Positions 10,318 to 21,239 of a DNA stretch of 64,000 nucleotides are shown one piece after another. The stretch comes from Taudactylus pleione. Lineage: Eukaryota; Chordata; Amphibia; Anura; Myobatrachidae. The stretch is from positions 3,591,501-3,655,500 of the forward strand of contig JAUIMM010000519.1 in the NCBI GenBank assembly GCA_031769625.1, written 5' to 3'. Within the stretch, counting starts at the first letter, position 1. Every line of letters begins with the position of its first letter. The notes below the pieces were generated by a model. It was not told the DNA's origin and made no database searches. It saw only the letters and a program-made list of their open reading frames with translations. Made by a program: the position numbers and the translations under genes.

Positions 10318-10682
10318 GTTCAGTTCAGAATCCCAACAGCAGGGATTCCGGTGTTCAGAATGCCTACGCCGGAATCCCGATGCTTATCAGAATACTAGTG
10401 CCGGCAATCCAACCGCCGGGATCAAAAAGGTAAGTAGCGGGGGAAGGGTTAGGCACTAGGGGGAGGGATAGGGTTAGGCATTACAGGAGGATGGTTAGGT
10501 TTAAGGTGCAGGGAGGGGGGAGGTTAGGTTTAGACACTAGGGGGGAGGCACCGTGGAAGGAGGGTTAGGGGTTAGGATAGGGTTACTTACCAGGAGCCAT
10601 CGGGATTGTAACCGGGTCGGGATGCCGGTGTAGGGATTCTGACCTCCGGGATCCCGAGCACGTGCATCCCATAACAACCCCG
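10318..10682. mobile_element. Telomere-like-stutter element (GGTTAGGG family)
   Basis: Outer parts carry repeated GGGATTCCGGCG/CCGGAATCCCGA inverted words. The centre is a degenerate GGTTAGGNNNTAGGGGGAGG stutter. The same architecture appears at 21107-21228 (fragment), 29825-30125, 41700-42127, 50831-51415 and 52250-52350. No coding capacity. In the better copies the ends read GGGGATGC..CCCGAC, suggesting a non-autonomous DNA transposon of unknown superfamily. Confidence 0.65.
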
Positions 10683-10943
10683 TAAATATAGCCTCATCTA
10701 TTGTAGGGGTTACCTTGTCATCATGGAAACCTGGAGAGATAAAGTCCAGCTTCAAGCTGGTCTAGTTTTACAATTAGTTTTTCAAGCTGGTCAGTATAGC
10801 TGAAATTTGTCGGCATCCACAAAACATTATGGTACCCTCCTCACCAACAACCACCTTAGTACTGGCCACATCCTGGTACCCATGGTGCTAGCGTAAAGTG
10901 AAAATTCTATCAACAAAATACTACTTTCTATTAAGTAAGTAGC
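10683..10943. other. Short spacer
   Basis: No feature supported. Confidence 0.4.
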
Positions 10944-11315
10944 ACAGACGGTGTAATGGTTAGCATTGCAGCCTCACTGCACTGAGGTCGTGGGTTCGTT
11001 TCCCACTACGGCCCTAACTGTGTGGAGTTTGTATATTCTCCCTGTGCTTGCGTGGGTTTCCTCTGGGTGCTCCGGTTTCCTCCCACACTCCAAAAATATA
11101 CAGGTAGGTTAATTGGGTCCCAACAAAATTAACCCTAGTGTGTGTGTGTGTGTGTGTGAGTGTGTGTGTGTGTGTGTGTATGAGCATGTGATAGGGAATA
11201 TAGATTGTAAGCTCCACTGGGGCAGGGACTGTTGTGAATGGACAAAAATATTCTCTGTAAAGCGCTGTGGAATATGTGTGCGCTATATAAATAACTGGTA
11301 GTAATAATAATAAGT
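10944..11315 (+). mobile_element. tRNA-derived SINE with (TG)n and (TAA)n tail
   Basis: The 5' part resembles a tRNA: an A-box-like GGTGTAATGGTTAGC near 10950 and a B-box-like GGGTTCGTTTCCC near 10991, the two internal RNA polymerase III promoter elements. A conserved body follows (TCCTCCCACACTCCAAAAA near 11079), then a TG microsatellite at about 11138-11180. The tail contains TTGTAAGCTCCACTGGGGCA and a GCGCTGTGGAATATG..GCGCTATATAAATAA segment ending in TAATAATAATAA. The tail probably imitates the 3' end of a partner LINE, which would supply reverse transcriptase. A short TAAGTA repeat near both ends may be the target duplication. Confidence 0.85.
11138..11180. repeat. TG dinucleotide microsatellite in the SINE
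   Basis: Two runs of TG separated by GAG; shadow open frames of His/Thr repeats arise here on the minus strand. Confidence 0.95.
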
Positions 11316-12087
11316 ATTTTCATTACAATTGACATTCCCTCAATCCATTGTTTACCTTTTTATTATACTCTTAACTCCATAGGGCAATTTGTTTCTTCCT
11401 TGCTGATGTAGAACATTGGGGGTTTTGAAATAAATAAACTTAAATAGAGAAACTTGCTCCTAGCAGAGCTGCAACATGCACAAATTACCATAATTAACCT
11501 AAAGTTATCAATACATGAGAAGCCAATCAAAGAGGTTTTCCTACATCCCAGTCACTCAGACACAAGCTGATCTGATTGTGTGAGCATGTATTGACTCCTT
11601 CATTAATTCTTCTTGTTGCAGTTTCATTAGGATATACTTACCCAGAAAAGTAGGTTAGCAGCAAGTCCATCACTCTGTTATGGTTCCAAATGTGCCAGTG
11701 TGCCCTAGTAATCATTGACTGCCAGGTAGTTCTACAGTAGTATATAACCCTTTCACTGCTAAGGGTGAGTGGGACTTGTCCTGCAGATAGCCACATGACT
11801 GCTTTGGGTGTGCCCTGATACTTATTGATCACAATGCACCAGATCAGTATGTCTTTCCTCCAATGGGACACAAAATGTTTTATTTATTGCTCAATAAAGA
11901 AATAGGCAAGTTGAGGACGATGACTGGCATGTTCTCTTTAGCTGCATGTATACTCTCAAAGCATAACAACGCATAACATGATTTAAGATATGTGCAACCC
12001 AATCTACACACGTAAGGCCAACATTTTGTGCCTGTAGGTTTCTGCCTTTGTTTATGTCACACTAGTCCCCCTAGCATCCCACTAGTG
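11316..12087. other. Spacer before the 26-bp satellite
   Basis: No gene recognised. From about 12060 the sequence already contains single degenerate ACTAGT-bearing units of the array that follows. Confidence 0.4.
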
Positions 12088-15000
12088 AGGTAGACTAAAG
12101 GGTTGCTGGGGGTGTGGCAGACTAGTAGAATGCTGGGAGGGTGGCAGACTAGTGAAATGCAGGGGGTGTGGCAGATTTGTAGAATGCAAGGGGTATGGCA
12201 GACCAGTGGAGTGCTGGGAGTGTGACAGACTAGTGGGATGCAGGGGATATGGCAGACTAGTGGAATGCTGGGGTATGGCAGACTAGTGGAGTGCTGGGTG
12301 TTGCAGACTAGTGAAATGCTGGGGGAGTTGCAGTCTAGTGGAATGCTGGGGTATGGCAGACTAGTGGAATACTGGGGTATGGCAGACTAGTGGAGTGCTG
12401 GGTGTTGCAGACTAGTGGAATGCTGGGGTGTTGCAGACTAGTGGAATGGTGGGGTGTTGCAGACTAGTGGAATAGTGGGGTATGGCAGACTAGTGGAGTG
12501 CTGGGATAGGGCAGACTAGTGGAATGGTGGGGTATGGCAGACTAGTGGAATGGTGGGGTATGGCAGACTAGTGGAGTGCTGGGGTGTGGCAGACTAGTGG
12601 AGTGCTGGGGGTGTTGCTGACTTGTGGAATGCTGGGGGTATGTCAGGATAGTGGAATGCTGGGGTATGGCAGACTAGTGGAATGCTGGGGTATGGCAGAC
12701 TAGTGGAGTGCTGGGTGTTGCAGGCTAGTGGAATGCTGGGGGTGTTGCAGACTAGTGGAATGCTGGGGTATGGCAGACTAGTGGAATGCTGAGGGTGTTG
12801 CAGACTAGTGGAATGCTGGGGTGTTGCAGACTAGTGGAATGCTGGGGTATGGCAGCCTAGTGGAGTGCTGAGGGTGTTGCAGACTAGTGGAATGCTGGGG
12901 TGTTGCAGACTAGTGGAATACTGGGGTATGGCAGACTAGTGGAATGCTTGGGTATGGCAGACTAGTGGAGTGCTGGGGTGTGGCAGAATAGTGGAGTACT
13001 GGGGGTGTTGCAGACTTGTGGAAAACTCGGGTATGTCAGGATAGTGGAGTGCGGGGGTATGGCAGACTAGTGGAATGCTGGGGGTATGGCAGACTAGTGG
13101 AGTGCTGGGGTATGGCAGACTAGTGGAATGCTGGGGTGTTGCAGACTAGTGGAGTGCTGGGATATGGCAGACTAGTGGAGTGCTGGGGTATGGCAGACTG
13201 GTGGAGTGCTGGGGTATGGCAGACTAGTGGAATGCTGGGGTATGGCAGACCAGTGGAATGCTGGGGTATGGCAGACTAGTGGAGTGCTGGGGTATGGCAG
13301 TCTAGTGGAATGCTGGGTTATGGCAGACTAGTGGAGAGATGGGGTATGGCAGACTAGTGGAGTGCTGGGGTATGGCAGACTAGTGGAGTGCTGGGGTGTT
13401 ACAGACTAGTGGAATGCTGGGGTATGGCAGATAGTGGAGTGCTGGGGTATGGCAGACTAGTGGAGTGCTGGGGTATGGCAGACTAGTGGAGTGCTGGGGT
13501 GTTACAGACTAGTGGAATGCTGGGGTATGGCAGATAGTGGAGTGCTGGGGTGTTGCAGACTAGTGAAGTGCTGGGCTGTTGCAGACTAGTGGAGTGCTGG
13601 GGTATGGCAGACTAGTGGAGTGCAGGGGTGTTGCAGACTAGTGTAGTGCTGGGGTATGGCAGACTAGTGGAATGCTGAGGTATGGCAGACTACTGGAATG
13701 CTGGGGTATGGCAGGCTAGTGGAATGCTGGGGTATGGCAGACTAGAGGAGTGCTGGGGTATGGCAGACTAGTGGAGTGCTGGGGTATGGTAGACTAGTGG
13801 AATGCTGGGGTAAGGCAGACTAGTGGAATGCTGGGGTATGGCAGACTAGTGGAGTGCTGGGGAGTTGCAGACTAGTGGAGTACTGGGGTATGGCAGATAG
13901 TGGAGTGCTGGGGTATGGCAGACTAGTGAAGTGCTGGGGTATGGCAGACTAGTGAAATGCTGGGGTTCAGCAGACTAGTGGAGTGCTGGGGTATGGCAGA
14001 CTAGTGGAATGCTGGGGTATGGCAGACTAGTGGAGAGCTGTAGAATGGCAGACTAATGGAGTGCTGGGGTATGGCAGACTAGTGGAGTGCTGGGGTATGG
14101 CAGACTAGTGGAATGCTGGGGTATGGCAGGCTTGTGGAATGCTGGGGTATGGCAGGCTAGTGGAGTGCTGGGTATGGCAGACTAGTGGAGTGCTGGGGTA
14201 TGGCAGACTAGTGGAATGCTGGGGAATGGCAGACTAGTGGAGTGCTGGGGTGTTACAGACTAGTGGAATGCTGGGGTATGGCAGATAGTGGAGTGCTGGG
14301 GTATGGCAGACTAGTGAAGTGCTGGGGTGTGGCAGACTAGTGGAATGCTGGGGTATGGCAGACTAGTGAAGTGCTGGGGTGTTGCAGACTAGTGGAGTGC
14401 TGGGGTATGGCAGACTAGTTGAATGCTGGGGTATGGCAGACTAGTGGAGTGCTGGGGTGTTGCAGACTAGTGGAATGCTGGGGTATGGCAGACTAGTGAA
14501 GTGCTGGGGTGTTGCAGACTAGTGGAATGCTGGGGTATGGCAGACTAGTGGAGTGCTGGGGTGTTGCAGACTAGTGGAGTGCTGGGGTATGGCAGACTAG
14601 TGGAATGCTGGGGTATGGCAGTATAGTGGAATGCTGGGTATGGCAGACTAGTGGAGTGCCGGGGTGTTGCAGACTAGTGGAATGCTGGGGTATGGCAGAC
14701 TAGTGGACTGCTGGGGGTATGGCAGACTAGTGGAGTGCTGGGGCAAGGCAGGCTAGTGGAATGCTGGGGTATGGCAGACTAGTGGAATACTGGGGTATGT
14801 CAGGATAGTGGAATGCTGTGGTACGGCAGACTAGTGGAATGCTGGGGTATGGCAGACTAGTGGAATGCTGGGGTACGGCAAACTAGTGGAGTGCTGGGGT
14901 ATGGTAGACTAGTGGAATGCTGGGGTATGGCAGACTAGTGGAGTGCTGGGGTATGGCAGACTAGTGGAGTGCTGGGGTGTTGCAGACTAGTGTAATGCTG

Positions 15001-15674
15001 GGGTATGGCAGACTAGTGGAGTGCTGGGGTGTTGCAGACTAGTGGAATGCTGGGGTATGGCAGACTAGTGGAATGCTGCTGTATGGTAGACTAGTGGAAT
15101 GCTGGGGTATGGCAGACTAGTGGAGTGCTGGGGTTTGGCAGACTAGTGGAGTGCTGGGGTGTTGCAGACTAGTGGAATGCTGGGGTATGGCAGACTAGTG
15201 GAGTGTTGGGGTGTTGCAGACTAGTGATGTGCTGGGGTATGGCAGACTAGTGGAATGCTGGGGTATGGCATTCTAGTGGAATGCTGGGGTATGGCAGACT
15301 AGTGGAGTGCCGGGGTGTTGCAGACTAGTGGAGTGCTGGGGTATGGCAGACTAGTGGACTGCTGGGGGTATGGCAGACTAGTGGAGTGCTGGGGTATGGC
15401 AGACTAGTGGAATGCTGGGGTATGGCAGACTAGTGGAATACTGGGGTATGTCAGGATAGTGGAATGCTGTGGTACGGCAGACTAGTGGAATGCTGGGGTA
15501 TGGCAGACTAGTGGAATGCTGGGGTACGGCAAACTAGTGGAGTGCTGGGGTATGGTAGACTAGTGGAATGCTGGGGTATGGCAGACTAGTGGAGTGCTGG
15601 GGTATGGCAGACTAGTGGAGTGCTGGGGTGTTGCAGACTAGTGGAATGCTGCGGGTTCTGGCTTACTAGTGAAA
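12088..15674. repeat. 26-bp minisatellite array, about 3.6 kb
   Basis: About 137 units of GGGGTATGGCAGACTAGTGG + AATGCT. Two frequent variant positions (AATGC/AGTGC and TATGGC/TGTTGC) mix along the array. The first units, before about 12300, are longer and more divergent; the middle is homogeneous. Local higher-order structure exists: a shortened CAGATAGTGG unit recurs near 13428, 13530, 13893 and 14282, and a 355-bp block at about 14640-14995 recurs at about 15291-15646, offset 651 bp (25 units). Every unit carries ACTAGT. There is no coding potential. Confidence 0.95.
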
Positions 15675-16313
15675 TGTAGAACTATTTGGGTTCTCACATA
15701 GCAGTAGAATAATTTGTGTACAGAAAATAATAGTTTGATTTTCCAAATGATTCTAAATACCATACTCTAAATCATTAGGATAATTAATCCAGGATGGGGT
15801 GCATATGATTGGCCTTCTGAAGAATCCCAAGGAGTTTTAAGATAAATGCATTATATTTTTTTTCACGCATGCATTTGGCTGTTGCTTATACTACCATAAG
15901 CGCCATCAGTGCCATCAGTGCCATATTGGTATGGTGCACTCTGCGCATCCACTTGTCTTTGTGTTTTAGATGTTGATATATTGAAATCCCTGGCTGGTGA
16001 GGATTTGGACAAGGAGGAGCTGCTGATAATAAGACTTTCTAAGGAAGTTGTGCTCACAGTGATATTAGCACTAGAGGGGCCTATTTAATATATATGTTCA
16101 CGTGCACACATACGTTATATTAACATGTTAAATATATAGTTATATACTGTATATTATTGACAGTATATGCTCATATATTATGTATATTAGCAAATACTTG
16201 AAGAAAAATATAAAAAAAACATACTGTACATTTTGGAAAAACTTGATACACTGTATTTATTACCAATGTGGCCCTAGCTAGTACTCCCACTTTAAAAGCT
16301 TTTGGTCACAACT
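15675..16313. other. AT-rich spacer
   Basis: No gene or repeat border identified. GGGGCCTATTTAATATATA near 16076 resembles one end of the GGGCCTATTCA MITE type, but no partner was found. Confidence 0.4.
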
Positions 16314-16314
16314 G

Positions 16315-17531
16315 GGGCCCGTATTCAATTAGTTTTGCACTCGCAATGCTTTTTCGCATGCCGTACTTTTCGCCGGCATCGCGTATTTTAGCTGCGGAAG
16401 CTTATCGTACACACCCCTGCTATTCGCCGAATTCAATTCCAAAAGACGCGAAAACGCAACCCGGGTGAAAAGTGCTGTCAGAATTGGGGAAATCAGCCTG
16501 ATACCCCCTAAAAGATGCACTAACATTGGGAATCAATGCCCCCGAATAGCCCTAATAAAGCTAATTGGGGTACTTAATTATCGTCTTTGCACAAGTGGTG
16601 AAGAATAGCATTAAGCAGGTTTTTTTGGAGAAAATAAGTAGTTCTGTCAAATTTGGGGTACTTGAAAATGGGTGCAAGCATGGTTTAAAGTCGTAAAAGT
16701 AAAGTAAAAAAAAACGGAAAAATTGCAAGCACCTGCAATGAAAAAAACACCTACCAATACTTGCAGATCCCCCAAAAGTCTATTTCACTAGTTTTTAAGT
16801 TTTTAACCCCTACTTTGCACTTTTTCACCCCCATTGTCAAAGTGCATTTTTGGGGTGTTCCTCAATTTTTTTTGACGCAGTTATACTTTGGGGGGCTGTC
16901 CCAATGGTGCTGAGTGTTTTCCCCACCTTTGCACCCCAAAAACCTATTCAGAGGTGAATCTTTTTCGCCTATTACATCGCATTGAGGGCCTAATTCAGAC
17001 CCGCTCGCGAGTGCTGAGTGCTCGCAAGCGGGTCGATGGTGCCCTAATGCGCACGATGGAGGGAGCTCCGTCGTGCGCATGCGCGAGACCCGCATAGCGA
17101 CAGCCAAGCTGTTGCTGTGGGTCTCGCACCAAAGGGGGCGTGCTGTCGATGGTGAAAGGGCGTTGCTGCCCAGACGGAGGCGTTCCCATAGGGTCTCGTC
17201 GCAAGGGTCACCGCAGGGTCTCGTCGCAAGCCCGATGGTCGCGATGGTCTTGACCTTCGCGGCCATCTTTTTGGCCGCTCGCATAATCTGTGGGTGGTCA
17301 CCCACAGCTATGCGAGCGGCCAGGAGGCCGCTCCATTTTTAGGTAGGAGGGCCCTGATTCAGAGCGAGCGCTCTGGTCAGATTGTCCGGCTCTGAATCAG
17401 GCCCTGAGTTTTTGCGTACGCGGAAAGTGTTTGCAATTGAATACGGAGATAAGTTTCCGCCTGGCGAAGAGTCGCAATCGGTGATACTTTTTCGCGAATC
17501 TTGGCTTTTCGCTTCAAATTGAATACGGGCC
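16315..17531. mobile_element. MITE of the ATTCAATT-TIR family, carrying a nested MITE
   Basis: Left end GGGCCCGTATTCAATT; the right end reads AGGCCCGTATTCAATT in reverse complement. No clean TSD is seen. The interior is interrupted by another element with its own TSD (16986-17404), which shows the order of insertion. A relative with similar ends lies at 21240-22027. Non-coding. Confidence 0.72.
16986..17404. mobile_element. Palindromic-module MITE (GGGCCTGATTCAG family), TSD TGA
   Basis: Ends GGGCCTAATTCAG and, in reverse complement, GGGCCTGATTCAG, flanked by TGA at 16983-16985 and 17405-17407. The body is a chain of GC-rich hairpins, such as CGCACGA-GGAGCTCC-TCGTGCG near 17050-17083 and GTGGGT..ACCCAC near 17289-17306. 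A terminal hairpin containing both TIR-like arms occupies 17348-17404. It is related to 30648-31170 and 53041-53587 but runs in the opposite orientation. The open frames on both strands reflect GC-rich composition, not genes. Confidence 0.8.
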
Positions 17532-18203
17532 TTAGTATGCTTAGTTGATTATAACTTAGTATGTTTATTTAGTTCCTATCAGTGTATCAGCGTACTCATT
17601 AGCCATTGAGGGCATTTCAGAAATAATATATCCGTGATAACATTGTGGAGTTATAACGCTCCTATCCCTCATTTCATAAGGTACAGACCTGATTGGACAA
17701 TTTGTATTTTTAGAAAGTAACAGAGAACACATTGTACACAATTATCAAAATCAATAAACACAAATTGTGCAATAAAAAAGAAAAATACGTTTGTTTAGAT
17801 GCAAAATGGTCAATGTACCTGTAAAATTAAGTCACGTAACATTTATCATGCACTAAACGCTGGAATAAACTGTGCAAACAGCCACTGCGTGACTACAGAA
17901 TAGTACACTGTGATTTTAGCTGATTTATTTCCCCAAACCCACATATAGAACAAAATAATATACAGCTCTTAGTGTATATGCCATATAAATCAATGCTGAG
18001 AAGTGTAAATGTCAGTGTAAAATAAGTAGTTCAGACAGGAAATGGAAATAAAGTGATATACTGGCATTACAGTATGGTCCCTATTGTTGTTCAGTTTAGC
18101 TGTGTTTTCATATGTTTGATATATTCTCTTCACATTACTGGACAGCTCAGTTAATGGAGAAACTCATGGTAACTTACAAGCTGCTGTGTCCTCTATATCT
18201 AGG
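17532..18203. other. AT-rich spacer
   Basis: Unique-looking AT-rich sequence; no gene. Confidence 0.4.
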
Positions 18204-18211
18204 CTAAGCTC

Positions 18212-18489
18212 CAGAGCCGTAACTAGACTTTTTGGTGCACTGTGCCAGAAAGAGCATTGGCGCCCCCCTCATTTTTCAAAGGGACATAATGCACCCAAAA
18301 AAGGGGAATGGCCTCAAGGGGAAGGGCCAGGGAAGAGATAGGGGAGGCCAGGAGATGCTGGGGATGAAATAAGAGGGAGCTACAAGTGAGAATGATAATA
18401 AACAGAAATTTGACAGGCCCAAACAGCGCCCCCTGACCTGTGGTGCCCTGTGCGATGACACTAGCTGCACTACCCTAGTTACGGCCGTG
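18212..18489. mobile_element. Short hAT-type element, TIR CAGAGCCGTAACTAG
   Basis: Left end CAGAGCCGTAACTAG; the right end reads CACGGCCGTAACTAG in reverse complement. Flanks CTAAGCTC (18204-18211) and ATAAGGTC (18490-18497) match at six of eight positions, consistent with an aged 8-bp hAT duplication. 278 bp, non-coding. Sister copies: 45046-45322 (perfect TSD) and 55341-55909 (inverted, with a nested insertion). Confidence 0.82.
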
Positions 18490-18582
18490 ATAAGGTCCAG
18501 TACAGCCAAGTCAGTGCATTATAGCAGTGATGCACAACCAGTGGGTTACACCCAAAATAGGGTTCTGGAATCTGGTTTTATA

Positions 18583-18889
18583 GGGGGAGATTTATAACAA
18601 TTTGGAGAGTGATCGAGTGGAGAAAGACAAAGTACCAACCAGTCAGCTCCTAACTGTCACTTAACAGGATGTGTTTGAAAAATGAAAGTTGGGAGCTGAT
18701 CGGTTGGTACTTTGGGGAGAAGAATCAAAAGTTGGAGAGAGATAAAGTGGAGAGATTTATTTATATGGCGCCACAAGTGTTCCGCAGCACCTTATAAAGT
18801 TAATACTTTAACTCTCTCCAAGGTTTGATACATCTTTCCCTTTATCTCTCTTCACCTTATCTCTCTCCAGGATTTGATAGCTCTCCCCC
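18583..18889. mobile_element. Hairpin MITE (CCAATCAG family) with inserted fragment
   Basis: Outer ends GGGGGAGATTTATAACAA and, in reverse complement, GGGGGAGAGCTATCAAA. It holds the paired GTACCAACC..GGTTGGTAC arms of the family. A segment near 18758-18802 (ATTTATATGGCGCC...) appears to be an extra inserted fragment of another repeat. Confidence 0.7.
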
Positions 18890-18897
18890 ATAGTCTC

Positions 18898-20394
18898 CTG
18901 ATTGTATCGTACACAAGTCATTTAATGGTACACAGAATCTTTTGGAATCTTAGAATACTGACATTTGGTGTCCCAGCTAAAACTATCTTTGGTGCCTACA
19001 TAACATAGAATGTTGACAACAGACAAATACAAACCGGTCATCTAACCCCATGTCATGTACTAATAGTGTACTGTAGAAAAAAGATAAACCACATCAGTAT
19101 ATTTTCTTTCACATACAACACGCAATGGGATAGAGGAAGGATATAATAGTGCCCAATGGGGAAGTGATCACTGAGTCAGATGCGGCAGCGATGTCGGACG
19201 CAGTGGAGCAATTTTCCCTATGCATCTAAGTCACACTGCAATACATCCAGATAGCGAGTGCACAGAGTCGGAGTTGTGGTTGAAGCGCACGGGAGACACG
19301 CGGTCTTAGAAATGTTTTCAAAATGTATTGGGCTTTCCTTGGTGGTGATAGGGAGGTTACTTAGCGGATTCTCGCAGATAGTCCGTCCTATGGGCGTGTT
19401 ATGGGAGTGTCGCAAGCGCGTCGGTGAAAGCAGCTGTATACAGAAACGCTCAACCACTCACATAGGAGGCGGTACATGGACAGAGAAACCGCACCTGCCA
19501 TAGGGCTCTTGCAAGTTTGGATGCGCGTCTCTAAAGATGCACTAATCAGTATTTTAGTGTCCACGGACGCTGACGGTGGGCGTCTCAGTCCTCGCACATT
19601 CTCATGCACAGATGTACACCAGGGGAGGACTTTGTAGCGGCATCAGCACAAAGTCACAGACGTGACTGTGGCAAAAGACACAGATGCGGCTGCATCCAAT
19701 GTAGAACCAGCCCCTAATGGAACTACATACATCCATGTGATCTTGGAGCAATATTAGCGCCCATGATTGCATTGCAGTATGCGATAATAGCGCTGGAAGT
19801 GAAATGTATGAAATAGCACATGCAGGGACAGAACCTCCATAAGGAGCCCTTCCCTGTCATGTGCTCGGAGTGAATTCAAAGCGTCTGCAGTCACTTTGCT
19901 CCTCTATCAGGACTACTGCGTATGTGCGTTCTACTGACCATGCATGTTCGGTGGCCATTGCAGAAGTAATCTTTAGATGGCGTAAGCTGCGGGGACCAAA
20001 CTCCGGAATGCTTTGCATTATGGAACTTGGTAATTCTGTCAGCATATCATCCCCATAGAAACCTATAGGTACAGCTGATGTATGACATGGAGGGACAGCA
20101 GCAGATATCGGAGATACCTGCAGGCATCCTTCCATGGTACATTTAGTGGATACTTAATATTTGCGGACATCCTCCGAAAACTAGTGTTTTTGGGGAATAT
20201 GTTGCAAATATTTAATTATAAATAGTCCCCTAAATGTGATAAACCAAGGTCTTATCCCCACACTTTCTAATGAGAATCCCCTCTGGGATTTAGGCTTACA
20301 CAGACAGAATGGAGCTGACAATCCATGGGTCAGATGTGATCGGCTGGTGGACGGTGATCCTACTCAGAAATTAGAAAAAGCCTCTAAGTGGTAT
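18898..20394. other. Spacer, nothing firmly recognised
   Basis: No domain in any frame. The GC-richer part 19140-19730 looks like old repeat DNA (TAGAACCAGCCCCTA near 19703 resembles a hAT right end), but no partner or TSD was found. Confidence 0.35.
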
Positions 20395-20397
20395 ATT

Positions 20398-20561
20398 TAC
20401 TAAAGTGAGGGTTTTAGAAGTGGAGATGTTGCCCATAGCAACCAATCAGATTCTAGCTATTATCTTCTAGAAGGTGCTAGTTAAATGTTAAGTAGAATCC
20501 GATTGGTTGCTATGGACAACATCTCCACTTGTAAAAACTCTCACTCTATTAAATATACCAT
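20398..20561. mobile_element. Hairpin MITE (CCAATCAGATTCTA family)
   Basis: An imperfect foldback. The left arm has GGTATATTTACTAAAG, GGAGATGTTGCCCATAGC and CAACCAATCAGATTCTA; the right arm carries their complements (GATTGGTTGCTATGG, ACATCTCCACTT, AAATATACC). About 164 bp. No clean TSD. Confidence 0.8.
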
Positions 20562-21106
20562 ATTTAGTGCATCAAACCTTAACAAAGCACCTCCTCTACC
20601 CGAATGACACAAAATAAATTAAACCTTCAAACACGTTGGCAGAAATGTTTGATTGGCCAATGCTGATTGGACTGATCATTTGCATGCTAGGGAAGACTGC
20701 GTCAACCCTTTGAATGTTAACTAACTCTTTGAATGTGGAACGTTAATGTTAACTTTGTTAAGTAACAAAAAGCCTAAGGTGTGGAAGCAAGTCAATTTGA
20801 AAGTATTGGGGTCCTATTGCCCTTAATACAATCTCTAAGTGCATATGGATGTGACAGACCTACTTTGGGGAAGGTTTCAGCTAAATCTATAACCTGTGCA
20901 GTTAGATTGTGTTCTGAAATCAGGTGTAACCCATGGAAGTATCATCCAAGTGACAGACACTGGCAGTACGTTCCATAACAACAGTATTAACCCCCCTCTT
21001 TATTTACTTTCCATTGTACACACATGCATAACATTTGCTCACTTGGAAGCATGGAAAAGAAGACACCAGCAGAGCCACATACCTACTACATACATGCATA
21101 CTGAAC
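20562..21106. other. Spacer, nothing recognised
   Basis: No gene-like frame or repeat border. Confidence 0.4.
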
Positions 21107-21228
21107 CTAACCCCTAAACCTAACTCTCCCCCTAACCCCACTACTTACAATCGGGATGCCGGCGCCTGGATCCTGATTGGTGTTGGGATTTTGGCGCCGG
21201 CATCCTGACAGCAGGGATTTAAACTACA
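21107..21228. mobile_element. Fragment of the telomere-like-stutter element
   Basis: CCTAACCCCTAAACCTAACT stutter followed by GGGATGCCGGCG..CGCCGGCATCCTGA inverted words. It lacks the other half. Confidence 0.6.
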
Positions 21229-21239
21229 TCACAAACATA

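Noticed and set aside
10944..11020. Functional tRNA gene
   Set aside because: A/B boxes belong to a SINE head; no proper acceptor stem and the SINE body follows directly.
12088..15674. CRISPR array
   Set aside because: The 26-bp units are contiguous with no unique spacers; the context is eukaryotic, with no cas genes.
16862..17342. Several GC-rich frames (up to 147 codons), Arg/Ala/Pro-rich
   Set aside because: All fall within palindromic MITE DNA; frames on both strands reflect high GC content.
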